From positions 1 through 20,838 of the forward strand of contig JAEZKW010000264.1 in the NCBI GenBank assembly GCA_023415375.1: 20,838 nt of DNA, in the 5' to 3' direction. Positions 7,109 to 14,928 of this stretch are shown piece after piece. The notes beneath the pieces are model-generated. The model was not told where the DNA came from. It did not search any database and saw only the letters and a program-made list of their open reading frames with translations. This stretch comes from Bacillota bacterium (GTDB lineage: Bacteria > Bacillota > UBA4882 > UBA8346). Position 1 is the stretch's first letter. Each line of letters starts with the position of its first letter. The position numbers were made by a program, and so were the translations under genes.

Positions 7109-7116
7109 ATACCAAC

Positions 7117-7803
7117 TCATTTATTTCTAAAAGGTGAATGAGTAACTTCTTTTTGAAGAAACTGATATAATCGTAACAATAAACCGGCAATCAACAAAAA
7201 AGCTAATAAAGAAGCGGCTGGCCTTCGTAAAAATAGTAAAAAGTCATAAAAGCCATGACTGGCCCATGCTAAAATAAAACCAACCATTAAAGTTGAAAAA
7301 ATGTGGGTTCGAAATTTATATTGAGTTATATAATACCCCATCCAACCGGTAAACGTAGCGTGTGCCAAAGTTGTAATTACGGCTCTAAGTGCAGCAACTC
7401 CAAACCCAAACGCACTTGCCCATAATAAGTTTTCCAAAGACGCAAAACCGAGCCCTAAAGTAATCCCGTAGATAATTCCATCCGCCGGCTCATCCAACTC
7501 CTGGTTGTTACCAATGAGCCACCATAAAAAACCCGTTTTAAGACTTTCTTCGATCAGAGCGATTACTAAAAAGGCCATCACTAAAAAAGACGGCCAATTA
7601 CCGGTACGTACCGCTGATAAAATCTGACCGCGCCACAATTGTTCCAATAATCCGGCCGGCACGACCAATATCAACCCGGCTAAAAAAATTTTAAAAACTA
7701 ATTTTAAGGGTTCCGGTTCATAACGATCCTGCTTATAAAAGTACCATAACCATAAAAGGCCAGGGCCTATTGAAGCGATGAGCAGCAACAACAAACGCAG
7801 CAT
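7117..7803 (-). CDS. PrsW-family intramembrane metalloprotease
   Basis: This 228-residue polytopic membrane protein has about seven hydrophobic segments. Family motifs are in order: an N-terminal segment ending YFYKQDRYEPEP (21-32), the EExxK motif IEESLK at 84-89, FASLEN at 120-125, His148 in LAHATFTGWMGY, and HGFYDF at 183-188. These Glu and His residues are the expected metal/active-site set of the CPBP/PrsW group. In Bacillus subtilis PrsW makes the site-1 cut in the anti-sigma factor RsiW; other spore formers have paralogues linked to spore germination. No anti-sigma factor is encoded nearby, so the substrate is open. The start ATG has a strong AGGAGG site 7 bases upstream. Confidence 0.9.
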   Translation of the reverse strand: MLRLLLLLIASIGPGLLWLWYFYKQDRYEPEPLKLVFKIFLAGLILVVPAGLLEQLWRGQILSAVRTGNWPSFLVMAFLVIALIEESLKTGFLWWLIGNNQELDEPADGIIYGITLGLGFASLENLLWASAFGFGVAALRAVITTLAHATFTGWMGYYITQYKFRTHIFSTLMVGFILAWASHGFYDFLLFLRRPAASLLAFLLIAGLLLRLYQFLQKEVTHSPFRNK

Positions 7804-7892
7804 AAATTACCTCCTACTTTTTAATAAGGTTATTATGCCTGCAGGAATTATTTTTTCATACAGAGTTTTTCCTGGGATTTTGTACAAACCAA

Positions 7893-7901
7893 ATTATAAC
7901 A
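7893..7901 (-). promoter_or_regulatory. Extended -10 promoter of the prsW-like gene
   Basis: The minus strand reads TGTTATAAT, an extended -10 (TGnTATAAT), about 90 bases before the prsW-like ATG. No good -35 lies at 17 bp, as is common for extended -10 promoters. Confidence 0.45.
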
Positions 7902-7949
7902 GACTTTTATTTGTTCCTTCTACTTTTAGTGATCCAAGTTTATAAAATG

Positions 7950-7985
7950 AAAATAAACTGTTGATAAAAACCAACAGTTTATTTT
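7950..7985 (-). terminator. Intrinsic terminator after the acyl-CoA synthetase gene
   Basis: AAAATAAACTGTTG (7950-7963) and CAACAGTTTATTTT (7972-7985) form a perfect 14-bp stem with an 8-base loop. In the minus direction the stem ends in a T-rich run. It lies about 50 bases past the synthetase stop and upstream of the prsW-like promoter. Confidence 0.85.
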
Positions 7986-8033
7986 AACGACATCTTTATG
8001 AACAGATGCTCTATTCAAAGATTTCACATTGTA

Positions 8034-9701
8034 TTATTCGATATGATCCTTCTCGCGGATTTCCACTCTGCGAATCTTCCCGCTGATAGTCTTCGGAAGT
8101 TCAGTGACAAATTCAACGATCCTCGGGTATTTATAAGGCGCAGTGACATTTTTGACATGTTCCTGCAACTCTTTAACCAGAGCATCGCTGGCTGTATAAT
8201 TTTTGGTTAATACAATCGTGGCTTTCACGACCTGCCCTCTGACCTCATCCGGTACAGCGGTAACAGCACACTCTAAAACTGCAGGATGTTCCAAAAGGGC
8301 GCTTTCTACCTCAAATGGTCCAATCCGATAACCGGAGCTCTTAATGACGTCATCAGTACGGCCGACAAACCAGAAATAGCCGTCTTCATCACGCCAGGCG
8401 GTATCACCGGTATGATACATTCCATCATGCCAAACACTCTTTGTTAACTCGGGATCTCGATAATACCCCTCAAACAAACCCACTGGGACTTTCTTATCAG
8501 TCTTTACCACAATCTCCCCAATTTCTCCGACTTCACAGGAACGGCCCTTTTCATCGTAAATATCGACGATATCGATTTCATAACCAGGTGATGGTTTTCC
8601 CATAGAGCCCGGTTTGGGTTCTATCCAAGGATAGGTGGCAAGTGTAACTGTAAGTTCGGTTTGACCGTATGCTTCCCGTAAACGGATCCCTGTTAAACTT
8701 AAGAATTTATTATAAACTTCCGGATTTAAAGGTTCACCGGCAACAGCACAATATTTTAAATTGCTTAAATCATATTTGGTAAAATCCTCTTTAATCAGAT
8801 AACGGTAAATCGTGGGGGGTGCGCAAAATGTTGAAACTTTATACTTGGCTATCATATGCAAGAGATCTTTGGGTACGAATTTATCAAAATCATACACAAA
8901 GACGACAGCTCCCGCTAACCATTGGCCATATAGCTTGCCCCAAACTGATTTGGCCCATCCGGTTTCGGAAACGGTTAAATGGAGCTTGTCCTCTTCTACA
9001 CATTGCCAGTATTTTGCAGTTAAAATGTGTCCAAGCGGATAGAGAAAATTATGGGTTACCATTTTGGGATAACCGGTAGTCCCGGATGTAAAATATAACA
9101 ACATCACATTATGGTTTTGAGTCATTGCAGCACCGGTCGGTTTTGTCCAAACTTCACTTGCCTTCTCCAACTCTTCGCTAAAGTTGTACCAGCCATCTCG
9201 GTTACCGCCTACCAAAGCCTTATATTTCAATGATGGGGATTCACTTTGAGCTTCATCAATATGTTCAATGACTTCATCCCCGGCAACGGCAACCACCATC
9301 TTTACTTGTGCTGCAGTATTCCGATAAACCAAATCTTTTTTCTTCAATAAATGGGTTGCCGGGATACAAATAGCGCCGATTTTATGCAATGCGATAATGG
9401 AAAACCAAAATTCATAGCGCCGTCTTAGAATCAACATCACCGGATCACCCTTTTGAATCCCTAGGGATTTAAAAAAGTTGGCTGCTTTATCACTGTAATA
9501 TTTCATTTGACCAAAGGTGAAAGTAGCCTCAGCCCCTTTTTCATCACACCAGACCATGGCAATTTTATCGGGAGACTTGGTGGCCCATTCATCTACAACA
9601 TCATAGGCAAAATTAAAATTTTCTGGGACTTTAACTTGAAAATTTTCCTGAAATTCCTCAAATGAATGATAATCTTTCAAATCAATGAACTTTTCCAGCA
9701 T
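8034..9701 (-). CDS. AMP-forming acyl-CoA synthetase (ANL superfamily, AcsM-like)
   Basis: This 555-residue enzyme activates a carboxylic acid with ATP to an acyl-adenylate and then forms the CoA thioester. The phosphate-binding A3 motif YFTSGTTGYPKM is at about 203-214, A5 is YGQTE, A7 is YHTGD, the hinge region is GRTDDVIKSSGYRIGPFEVE and the catalytic C-terminal lysine is Lys542 in PKTISGKIRR. The SETGWAKSVWGKLYGQWLAGA segment resembles medium-chain/AcsM-type ligases rather than acetyl-CoA synthetase, but chain length cannot be fixed from the sequence. It lies 43 bases downstream of the XRE-cupin regulator gene, with a GAGAGGC ribosome binding site, and is followed by a strong terminator. 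The two genes almost certainly share a transcript. Confidence 0.93.
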   Translation of the reverse strand: MLEKFIDLKDYHSFEEFQENFQVKVPENFNFAYDVVDEWATKSPDKIAMVWCDEKGAEATFTFGQMKYYSDKAANFFKSLGIQKGDPVMLILRRRYEFWFSIIALHKIGAICIPATHLLKKKDLVYRNTAAQVKMVVAVAGDEVIEHIDEAQSESPSLKYKALVGGNRDGWYNFSEELEKASEVWTKPTGAAMTQNHNVMLLYFTSGTTGYPKMVTHNFLYPLGHILTAKYWQCVEEDKLHLTVSETGWAKSVWGKLYGQWLAGAVVFVYDFDKFVPKDLLHMIAKYKVSTFCAPPTIYRYLIKEDFTKYDLSNLKYCAVAGEPLNPEVYNKFLSLTGIRLREAYGQTELTVTLATYPWIEPKPGSMGKPSPGYEIDIVDIYDEKGRSCEVGEIGEIVVKTDKKVPVGLFEGYYRDPELTKSVWHDGMYHTGDTAWRDEDGYFWFVGRTDDVIKSSGYRIGPFEVESALLEHPAVLECAVTAVPDEVRGQVVKATIVLTKNYTASDALVKELQEHVKNVTAPYKYPRIVEFVTELPKTISGKIRRVEIREKDHIE

Positions 9702-9744
9702 AATGTAAGCCTCTCTTTTTCAGAAATGATGTATGCATGCAATG

Positions 9745-10299
9745 TTATAAAATGATAGCCAAGAATTTTACTGCTTTGCCGTTCATTGCTTTCATTCCAT
9801 GTTCGATATTGGAATCGTAAAAAAGGGAATCCCCTTCATTAAGTATTAATTCATGTTTTCCGAGTACTATTTTCAGAGTACCTTCTAGAACATAGTCAAA
9901 CTCCTGACCCGGATGATTATTTAAATGAACAGGAACTTCATCGGGTTCGGGATCCACAGTAACCATAAATGGTTCGGCTTTTTTATGAATAAAGTTTAAG
10001 GCTAAATTTTGATATTTATAATCTTTGCGTCTCTCAACCGAAATACCCTTCCCTTGACGGGTTAAGGCATAACTATGCAAATGGGGTTCCTCTCCGGTAA
10101 GTAGCGCCGTTAATTCTACATTAAAATGTTGGGCGATTATATAAAGTACACTGGCAGGAATATCAAGTGTGCCGCTTTCATATTCTTGATATAATTCCTT
10201 AGAAATTTTCAATGTTTTAGCCATGTCCTCAACACTGATACCCGCGATATCCCGTAAACCCTTTATTCGTTCTGCAATCTCTTTAATCGTTTCTTCCAT
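9745..10299 (-). CDS. XRE-family transcriptional regulator with C-terminal cupin domain
   Basis: This 184-residue protein has a helix-turn-helix domain over about residues 5-65 (IKGLRDIAGISVEDMAKTLKISKELYQEYESG) and a cupin_2 domain over about 108-184, with HPGQEFDYVLEGTLKI and a later GDSLFYDSNIEHGMKA. The cupin barrel in such regulators senses a small molecule or metal. It is the first gene of a two-gene unit with the acyl-CoA synthetase; this regulator/ligase pairing recurs in Clostridia, so it probably controls the ligase in response to an acid or CoA ester. The start is the ATG at 10299, with AAAGGAG upstream. AT-rich direct repeats at 10326-10362 are candidate operator sites for autoregulation (inference). 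Confidence 0.9.
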   Translation of the reverse strand: MEETIKEIAERIKGLRDIAGISVEDMAKTLKISKELYQEYESGTLDIPASVLYIIAQHFNVELTALLTGEEPHLHSYALTRQGKGISVERRKDYKYQNLALNFIHKKAEPFMVTVDPEPDEVPVHLNNHPGQEFDYVLEGTLKIVLGKHELILNEGDSLFYDSNIEHGMKAMNGKAVKFLAIIL

Positions 10300-10325
10300 A
10301 CAAATATTACTCCTTTCAGTAAATC

Positions 10326-10362
10326 TTTTGTTTTAAAAAATGATACCTTTTTGTTAAAAAAT
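10326..10362. promoter_or_regulatory. Direct repeat, candidate operator of the XRE-cupin gene
   Basis: TTTTGTTTTAAAAAAT (10326-10341) and TTTTTGTTAAAAAAT (10348-10362) are similar and spaced 22-23 bp apart, about two helical turns, directly upstream of the XRE-cupin gene. The sequence is low complexity, so the match may be fortuitous. Confidence 0.3.
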
Positions 10363-10454
10363 CTTTTTAGTTCAATAAGAATTGTCTTCTGTATTATTGT
10401 ATTACATATTCAAGATCGATATTAATTTTTCCTTTTTTTGTTCATAAAATCTTA

Positions 10455-11048
10455 TTAAACCAATTTTTCAGTCTGAGGAATGATTTGATTCCACAGTTTA
10501 TCGATTCCCTGTTTGGTGAGTGTCGAGAAGGGAATAATTTCGGTTTCATCGGATATATTCAATGCGTTTTTTATCTCTACCAATTTACCTCTCAGTTGAC
10601 TGCGAGGTATTTTGTCGGTCTTAGCCGCAACAATCACAAAAGGTATTGTATGGTCTTGAAGCCACTCCAACATCATTTGATCATGAGAGGTTGGTGTATG
10701 ACGGCTATCCACCAACATAATGATCAATTTTAATTCGGCACGTGACTCTAAATATTGAGTAATCATTTCATCCCAAGATAATTTTTCGGAAAGGGAAACC
10801 TTTGCATAGCCGTATCCGGGTAAATCGACAAAATAAAATTTTTTATCAATTTTAAAGAAATTAATTCCACGGGTTTTGCCGGGCTTTGCTCCTACATAGG
10901 CTAAGTTTTTTTTACCAACCAAGCAATTAATAACCGATGATTTGCCGATATTCGAACGTCCAACAAAGGCAATTTCCGGTAAATGGCTCGATGGATATTG
11001 TTCTGGTTTTACAGCAGTTCGCTCATATTCAGCATTTCTGGCTTGCAA
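10455..11048 (-). CDS. engB: Ribosome biogenesis GTPase YsxC/EngB
   Basis: This 197-residue GTPase of the TrmE-Era-EngA-like class is required for late 50S subunit assembly. The N-terminus AEYERTAVKPEQYP is diagnostic. G1 is GRSNIGKS (30-37), the G2 Thr is in GKTRGINFF, G3 is DLPGYG (75-80) and G4 is KTDK. The start is a TTG at 11048 with GGGAG about 10 bases upstream; this gives the N-terminal length expected for the family, and no ATG fits. In many Bacillota the gene follows lon; here it follows a CDP-alcohol phosphatidyltransferase gene after a 145-bp AT-rich gap with a possible promoter. No clear terminator follows it. Confidence 0.96.
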   Translation of the reverse strand: MQARNAEYERTAVKPEQYPSSHLPEIAFVGRSNIGKSSVINCLVGKKNLAYVGAKPGKTRGINFFKIDKKFYFVDLPGYGYAKVSLSEKLSWDEMITQYLESRAELKLIIMLVDSRHTPTSHDQMMLEWLQDHTIPFVIVAAKTDKIPRSQLRGKLVEIKNALNISDETEIIPFSTLTKQGIDKLWNQIIPQTEKLV

Positions 11049-11069
11049 AAGTCTAATCTCCCAGTCTAG

Positions 11070-11098
11070 AGTAAATTTTTTTCTATATCCAAGTTCAA
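11070..11098 (-). promoter_or_regulatory. Possible promoter of engB
   Basis: The minus strand has -35 TTGAAC (11093-11098), a 17-bp spacer and -10 TTTACT (11070-11075), about 21 bases upstream of the TTG start. Hexamer matches are moderate in a very AT-rich region. Confidence 0.35.
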
Positions 11099-11193
11099 TT
11101 TTATTTATTTATTCTATCTATAATAATTATATTTATAATTCCACTCTATCCTTAAAAAAACTTATTTTTTCTTCGTTCCTATATCCAAGAGAT

Positions 11194-11712
11194 TTATTTA
11201 TCGTCCTGTTTCATCCGAGTATAGGCTTGGTAATAGGTGAATAACGCATAAATCGAATCCACGGTTGCGAGGCAAATTAATATGATTCCTAAAGTAGCTT
11301 TCAGAAAAAAAAGTGCAAATCCCATGAAAAAAATTACTGTGGAGGATTTTCCCCAAAAGTTGGAAGGTATTAAACGACGGCAGTTCCGTAACAAGAAAAT
11401 TCCCGCCAAGACTTGAAATCCCTCTTTAGCCAAATAAATGAAGACCAACCAAACTGGAAGCCCCCACCAGGTCAGTCCAAGTAATGTCCCAAATATCACC
11501 AGCTTATCGGCTATAGGGTCAAGTGCTTTCCCCAATTCACTGACTTGATGCAGAGATCGGGCTATCCATCCATCGGCCAAATCGGTACATCCGGCCAAAA
11601 ATAACATAATTAACATCCAAAAGATAGAGGAGGATGAATGTTGGGTTAATTGCCAAAAAATCAACGGCGCTAATATAAATCGGATAGATGTAATATAGCA
11701 AGCTAAATTCAT
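11194..11712 (-). CDS. CDP-alcohol phosphatidyltransferase (PgsA-like)
   Basis: This 172-residue integral membrane protein has about five hydrophobic segments. It carries the complete catalytic signature DGxxAR...G...D...D: TDLADGWIAR, then SELGKALDPIADK, with all family aspartates present. Such enzymes exchange CMP from CDP-diacylglycerol for an alcohol; length and motif context resemble phosphatidylglycerophosphate synthase, giving phosphatidylglycerol phosphate from glycerol-3-phosphate. Other acceptors, or a second paralogue, cannot be excluded. It starts 22 bases after the diguanylate cyclase stop, so it probably belongs to the guaB operon. The ATG at 11712 is preceded by an AGAGG site. 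Confidence 0.88.
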   Translation of the reverse strand: MNLACYITSIRFILAPLIFWQLTQHSSSSIFWMLIMLFLAGCTDLADGWIARSLHQVSELGKALDPIADKLVIFGTLLGLTWWGLPVWLVFIYLAKEGFQVLAGIFLLRNCRRLIPSNFWGKSSTVIFFMGFALFFLKATLGIILICLATVDSIYALFTYYQAYTRMKQDDK

Positions 11713-11734
11713 GTATTCACCTCTGTTTTATATA

Positions 11735-13285
11735 TCATACCATTTCAATAACCCGTACACAATTCCGGCCGTCGTGTTTTGCTAAGTACAGGGCTTCATC
11801 AGCCGTCCTAAATAAAAAATCCAAGTTCCCTTGAATTGCTTGAAGGACACCGGTAACTCCGAAGCTTATTGTCACCTTAACCATTCGTTCATTGACACAA
11901 ATTGGATTCGCTACGATTTGGCGTAATCGTTCAGCAAGTTCCTGTGCCTGTTCTCCAGTTGTTTCCGGCAACAAAATCGCAAATTCCTCCCCGCCAATAC
12001 GTCCCAAAATATCAGCTTCCCGGAGCCCACGGCGAAGTTTTTGAGCGATGATTTGCAGGGTACGATCACCTGTTTGATGACCAAATGTATCATTGATTTC
12101 CTTGAAATGATCAACATCAACAAAAATAACCGAAACTGGGCTTTTCAATCGTGCCAATCGACTGATTTCTTCCCGGCATCTTTCCATAAAAGAACGGCGG
12201 TTATAAATTTGTGTGAGTTCGTCGATGGCAACTAATTGCTGAAGTTTATCAAGGAGTAAAACCTGATCAGTAATATCTTTAAGGATAACAACATATCCTA
12301 CTGTCATACTGTGTGTACGTGCGTTATTATTAAAAATCGGAACCAATCTAGACTCAAAATATTCGGTTTCATCTTGTTGTGGTATTTGCAGTTTGGTGTA
12401 TTCGGTCCGGCTTTCAATTTGATTTATCAATACTGGATAAGCCGCCAACACATCGGACATATGCCGTCCTAATTGAATATCTGTTAGTATTTCGGTCATT
12501 GCCGGATTATAATCAACGACTCGATCCTGAATATCTAAAACTAATAAACCATCCCGCAGGCTTTGAAAAATTTTATCTCTGGCGATAGGAGCCAGGTTAA
12601 GTACCTGATAACGAAAAACACCTAACCCAAACATTATTCCGGTAAATGTTAAGGCAAAAGGTGCTAAGTCTAAATACCAGGGGCTATTTCCCGTTAAATA
12701 AATTAATTGTGCCAGCAAGGGAACAACAATACTGAGAACGATAATAACGGCCTGACGACGAAATAACGACTTCTTTCCCCAACTAAATTTCAGCAACAAA
12801 CCAATACCTATCAAACAGGAAAAATCCAGATAAATAATAAAAAACCAATACCACAATCCTTTAAACGTCATAAACCTGGGAAAAGGCCCATCCAGGCTAA
12901 TTGTCATCCGATGATAATAAAGATGATGGAAATTGGTAAAACTAAAAAACAAAGTTAAAACTGGTATGATAAAATACAAAAATATTGTTCGTTTAGTTAG
13001 CCATTTATCCATCCCAATATATTGAATGATCGAAATAATCCATAAGGGTGGTATTAGCGAAATACCAATATATTGGAATTTAACCCAAAAAATCATCGCT
13101 GGCAGCGTATTGCTGGTTAACTGGAAAACATAACCCACTGAATATAAAGTAACCGCAGCCAATAAAATGCCAAAAATCCTGGCAGAAGAGGAACGACTCT
13201 CTATATAACTATAAATTGCCAATACTCCAGTACAAAGGCTGGATATTATTAAAATACTAAAACACAAAATCTGTAACCATTGCAT
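11735..13285 (-). CDS. Membrane-bound diguanylate cyclase (7TM - PAS - GGDEF)
   Basis: This protein of about 516 residues makes c-di-GMP from two GTP. The N-terminal 225 residues hold about seven hydrophobic helices of the histidine-kinase-type 7TM sensor module; a PAS-like domain follows (ARDKIFQSLRDGLLVLDIQDR onward), then a GGDEF domain. The active-site motif is GGEEF at about 431-435, a catalytically competent variant. RxxD (READ) sits exactly five residues before it, the position of the product-inhibition I-site. Upstream GGDEF landmarks DELTQIYNRRSF and DVDHFKEINDTFGH are intact. I prefer the ATG at 13285, where the hydrophobic helix begins; a TTG at 13312 would overlap the guaB stop and add nine residues without a better ribosome binding site. 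It is probably co-transcribed with guaB. Confidence 0.9.
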   Translation of the reverse strand: MQWLQILCFSILIISSLCTGVLAIYSYIESRSSSARIFGILLAAVTLYSVGYVFQLTSNTLPAMIFWVKFQYIGISLIPPLWIISIIQYIGMDKWLTKRTIFLYFIIPVLTLFFSFTNFHHLYYHRMTISLDGPFPRFMTFKGLWYWFFIIYLDFSCLIGIGLLLKFSWGKKSLFRRQAVIIVLSIVVPLLAQLIYLTGNSPWYLDLAPFALTFTGIMFGLGVFRYQVLNLAPIARDKIFQSLRDGLLVLDIQDRVVDYNPAMTEILTDIQLGRHMSDVLAAYPVLINQIESRTEYTKLQIPQQDETEYFESRLVPIFNNNARTHSMTVGYVVILKDITDQVLLLDKLQQLVAIDELTQIYNRRSFMERCREEISRLARLKSPVSVIFVDVDHFKEINDTFGHQTGDRTLQIIAQKLRRGLREADILGRIGGEEFAILLPETTGEQAQELAERLRQIVANPICVNERMVKVTISFGVTGVLQAIQGNLDFLFRTADEALYLAKHDGRNCVRVIEMV

Positions 13286-13308
13286 TTTGAAGCTCTCACA
13301 TTTTCTAA

Positions 13309-14769
13309 TCAATCAACTGAATAATTAGGTGCTTCCTTGGTGATCTGAACATCATGGGGATGACTCTCCCGAAGCCCCGCTGAGGTTATTTTTACAAACT
13401 TAGTCTTAGTCTTTAATTCCTCAATGGTTTTACATCCGCATAAACCCATTCCGGAGCGCAAACCGCCGATTAATTGGAACACCGTTTCAGAAAGAGAGCC
13501 TTTAAAGGCAACCCGGCCTTCAATACCTTCTGGAACCAATTTTTGCTGACCTTCTTGAAAATAACGATCCTTGCTTCCTTGGCGCATAGCGGCGATTGAT
13601 CCCATGCCACGATAGACCTTAAAGCTTCTTCCTTGGTAAATCTCCATTTCACCCGGGGACTCTTCGGTACCGGCAAAAAGGCTACCAAGCATTACCGTAT
13701 CGGCTCCTGCGGCAATTGCCTTCGTGATATCACCGGAATATTTTATACCGCCATCACTAATGATTGGAATATTGTACTTTTTAGCTGCCTGGGCACAATT
13801 ATTTACAGCGGTAATCTGTGGTACACCGATACCGGAAACGACTCTGGTCGTACAGATTGAACCAGGACCGATCCCAACTTTGATGGCATTAGCCCCAGCT
13901 TCTATCAAGTCGACAGTTGCCTCGGCAGTTGCCACATTTCCGGCAATAATGTCGATATTTGGAAAGTTCTTACGAAGCTCCTTCACAGCTCGTATTACAT
14001 TCACACTATGTCCATGGGAAGAATCCAACGCAATTACATCAACTCCGGCATCAATTAAAGCGCCAGCCCGTTCTACGGTTCCACTAATGCCTACAGCAGC
14101 GCCCACTCGAAGTCTTCCTTTACTATCTTTTGCAGAATTGGGGTATTGAAGGGTTTTTTGAATATCTTTGGTGGTGATTAAACCTTTTAATATATTGTCT
14201 TTATCAACCAGAGGAAGTTTTTCAATGCGGTGTTTTTGGAGAATTACTTTCGCTTGTTCGTGGGTGGTACCGACTTGGGCGGTTACTAGGTTATCTTTGG
14301 TCATTACATTTTTAATGGGTTGGTCAAAATTGGTTTCAAAACGTAAATCGCGGTTGGTGAGGATTCCCACTAATTTTCCTTCATCGGAAGTTATCGGTAC
14401 TCCCGAGATTCGGTAATGTTCCATTATTTTTAAAGCTTGGGAAATTTTATCCTCAGGATGCAAAAAAACCGGGTCAGTAATAATCCCATGTTCCGAGCGT
14501 TTGACCTTATCAACTTCAGTAGCCTGTTGCTCAATGGACATGTTTTTATGGATGATTCCTAACCCGCCTTCACGCGCTATAGCTATTGCCAATCTCGCCT
14601 CAGTCACCGTATCCATAGCAGCGCTAATTAGTGGAATATTCAATGTAATATTTGGAGTCAGTCTGGTGCTCGTTATGACTTCATTCGGAAGAACATCGGA
14701 TTTAGCAGGAACTAATAAAACATCATCAAATGTTAAAGCTTCTTCCAAAAATCGATTATTCAACAACAT
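13309..14769 (-). CDS. guaB: Inosine-5'-monophosphate dehydrogenase
   Basis: Cytosolic NAD-dependent enzyme oxidising IMP to XMP, the committed step to GTP. It has 486 residues, full length for the family. The N-terminal catalytic segment starts RFLEEALTFDDVLLVP, a Bateman (two-CBS) insert runs from about residue 95 to 205, and the barrel then resumes with the catalytic loop GIGPGSICTTR (catalytic Cys near 305), SDGGIKYSGDITKAIAAGAD and the flap region YRGMGSIAAM. The ATG at 14769 follows a GGGGAGTG ribosome binding site and a good promoter. Its stop codon overlaps a possible TTG start of the diguanylate cyclase gene. No purine riboswitch can be seen in the short leader. Confidence 0.97.
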   Translation of the reverse strand: MLLNNRFLEEALTFDDVLLVPAKSDVLPNEVITSTRLTPNITLNIPLISAAMDTVTEARLAIAIAREGGLGIIHKNMSIEQQATEVDKVKRSEHGIITDPVFLHPEDKISQALKIMEHYRISGVPITSDEGKLVGILTNRDLRFETNFDQPIKNVMTKDNLVTAQVGTTHEQAKVILQKHRIEKLPLVDKDNILKGLITTKDIQKTLQYPNSAKDSKGRLRVGAAVGISGTVERAGALIDAGVDVIALDSSHGHSVNVIRAVKELRKNFPNIDIIAGNVATAEATVDLIEAGANAIKVGIGPGSICTTRVVSGIGVPQITAVNNCAQAAKKYNIPIISDGGIKYSGDITKAIAAGADTVMLGSLFAGTEESPGEMEIYQGRSFKVYRGMGSIAAMRQGSKDRYFQEGQQKLVPEGIEGRVAFKGSLSETVFQLIGGLRSGMGLCGCKTIEELKTKTKFVKITSAGLRESHPHDVQITKEAPNYSVD

Positions 14770-14808
14770 TTCACTCCCCTGGAAGTCTAAAATATTTCCT
14801 ATAATTTT

Positions 14809-14836
14809 ATCATAGAAAAATGTTTTTTCAAGTCAA
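14809..14836 (-). promoter_or_regulatory. Sigma-A-type promoter of guaB
   Basis: The minus strand has -35 TTGACT (14831-14836), a 16-bp spacer and -10 TATGAT (14809-14814), each 5 of 6 to consensus, about 40 bases before the guaB ATG. An overlapping alternative is TTGAAA with TAAAAT, also 16 bp apart. Confidence 0.65.
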
Positions 14837-14877
14837 AGATAGGATAGTAACGAAAATCATTTTTAAACCCTATCTTT
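14835..14877 (-). terminator. Possible hairpin after ytxC
   Basis: AAAGATAGG (14835-14843) pairs perfectly with CCTATCTTT (14869-14877) around a 25-base loop; in the minus direction more T-rich sequence follows. The long loop makes it a weak terminator candidate. One arm overlaps the guaB -35 element. Confidence 0.4.
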
Positions 14878-14928
14878 TTCCTTCCAGGTTAGGGGGTGCT
14901 TTTCATCCTAATGCCTTCATAACCGCTA

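Larger units (their letters stand above)
6752..7116. other. 365-bp spacer with repeats and inverted arms
   Basis: This region holds the yebC promoter, a degenerate period-7 tract (6822-6891), widely spaced inverted arms (6940-6956 against 7044-7073) with two small hairpins between them, and a cleaner period-7 tract (7074-7108) that reaches the prsW-like stop. No coding frame is supported. The arrangement might be a decayed small inverted-repeat element, but no transposase remnant is seen. Confidence 0.5.

Noticed and set aside
13633..14815. Plus-strand open frames across guaB
   Set aside because: They are antisense shadows of guaB; the minus-strand protein is a complete IMP dehydrogenase.
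14770..14928. Purine riboswitch upstream of guaB
   Set aside because: The promoter sits about 40 bases from the ATG, leaving no room for an aptamer, and no conserved core is visible.
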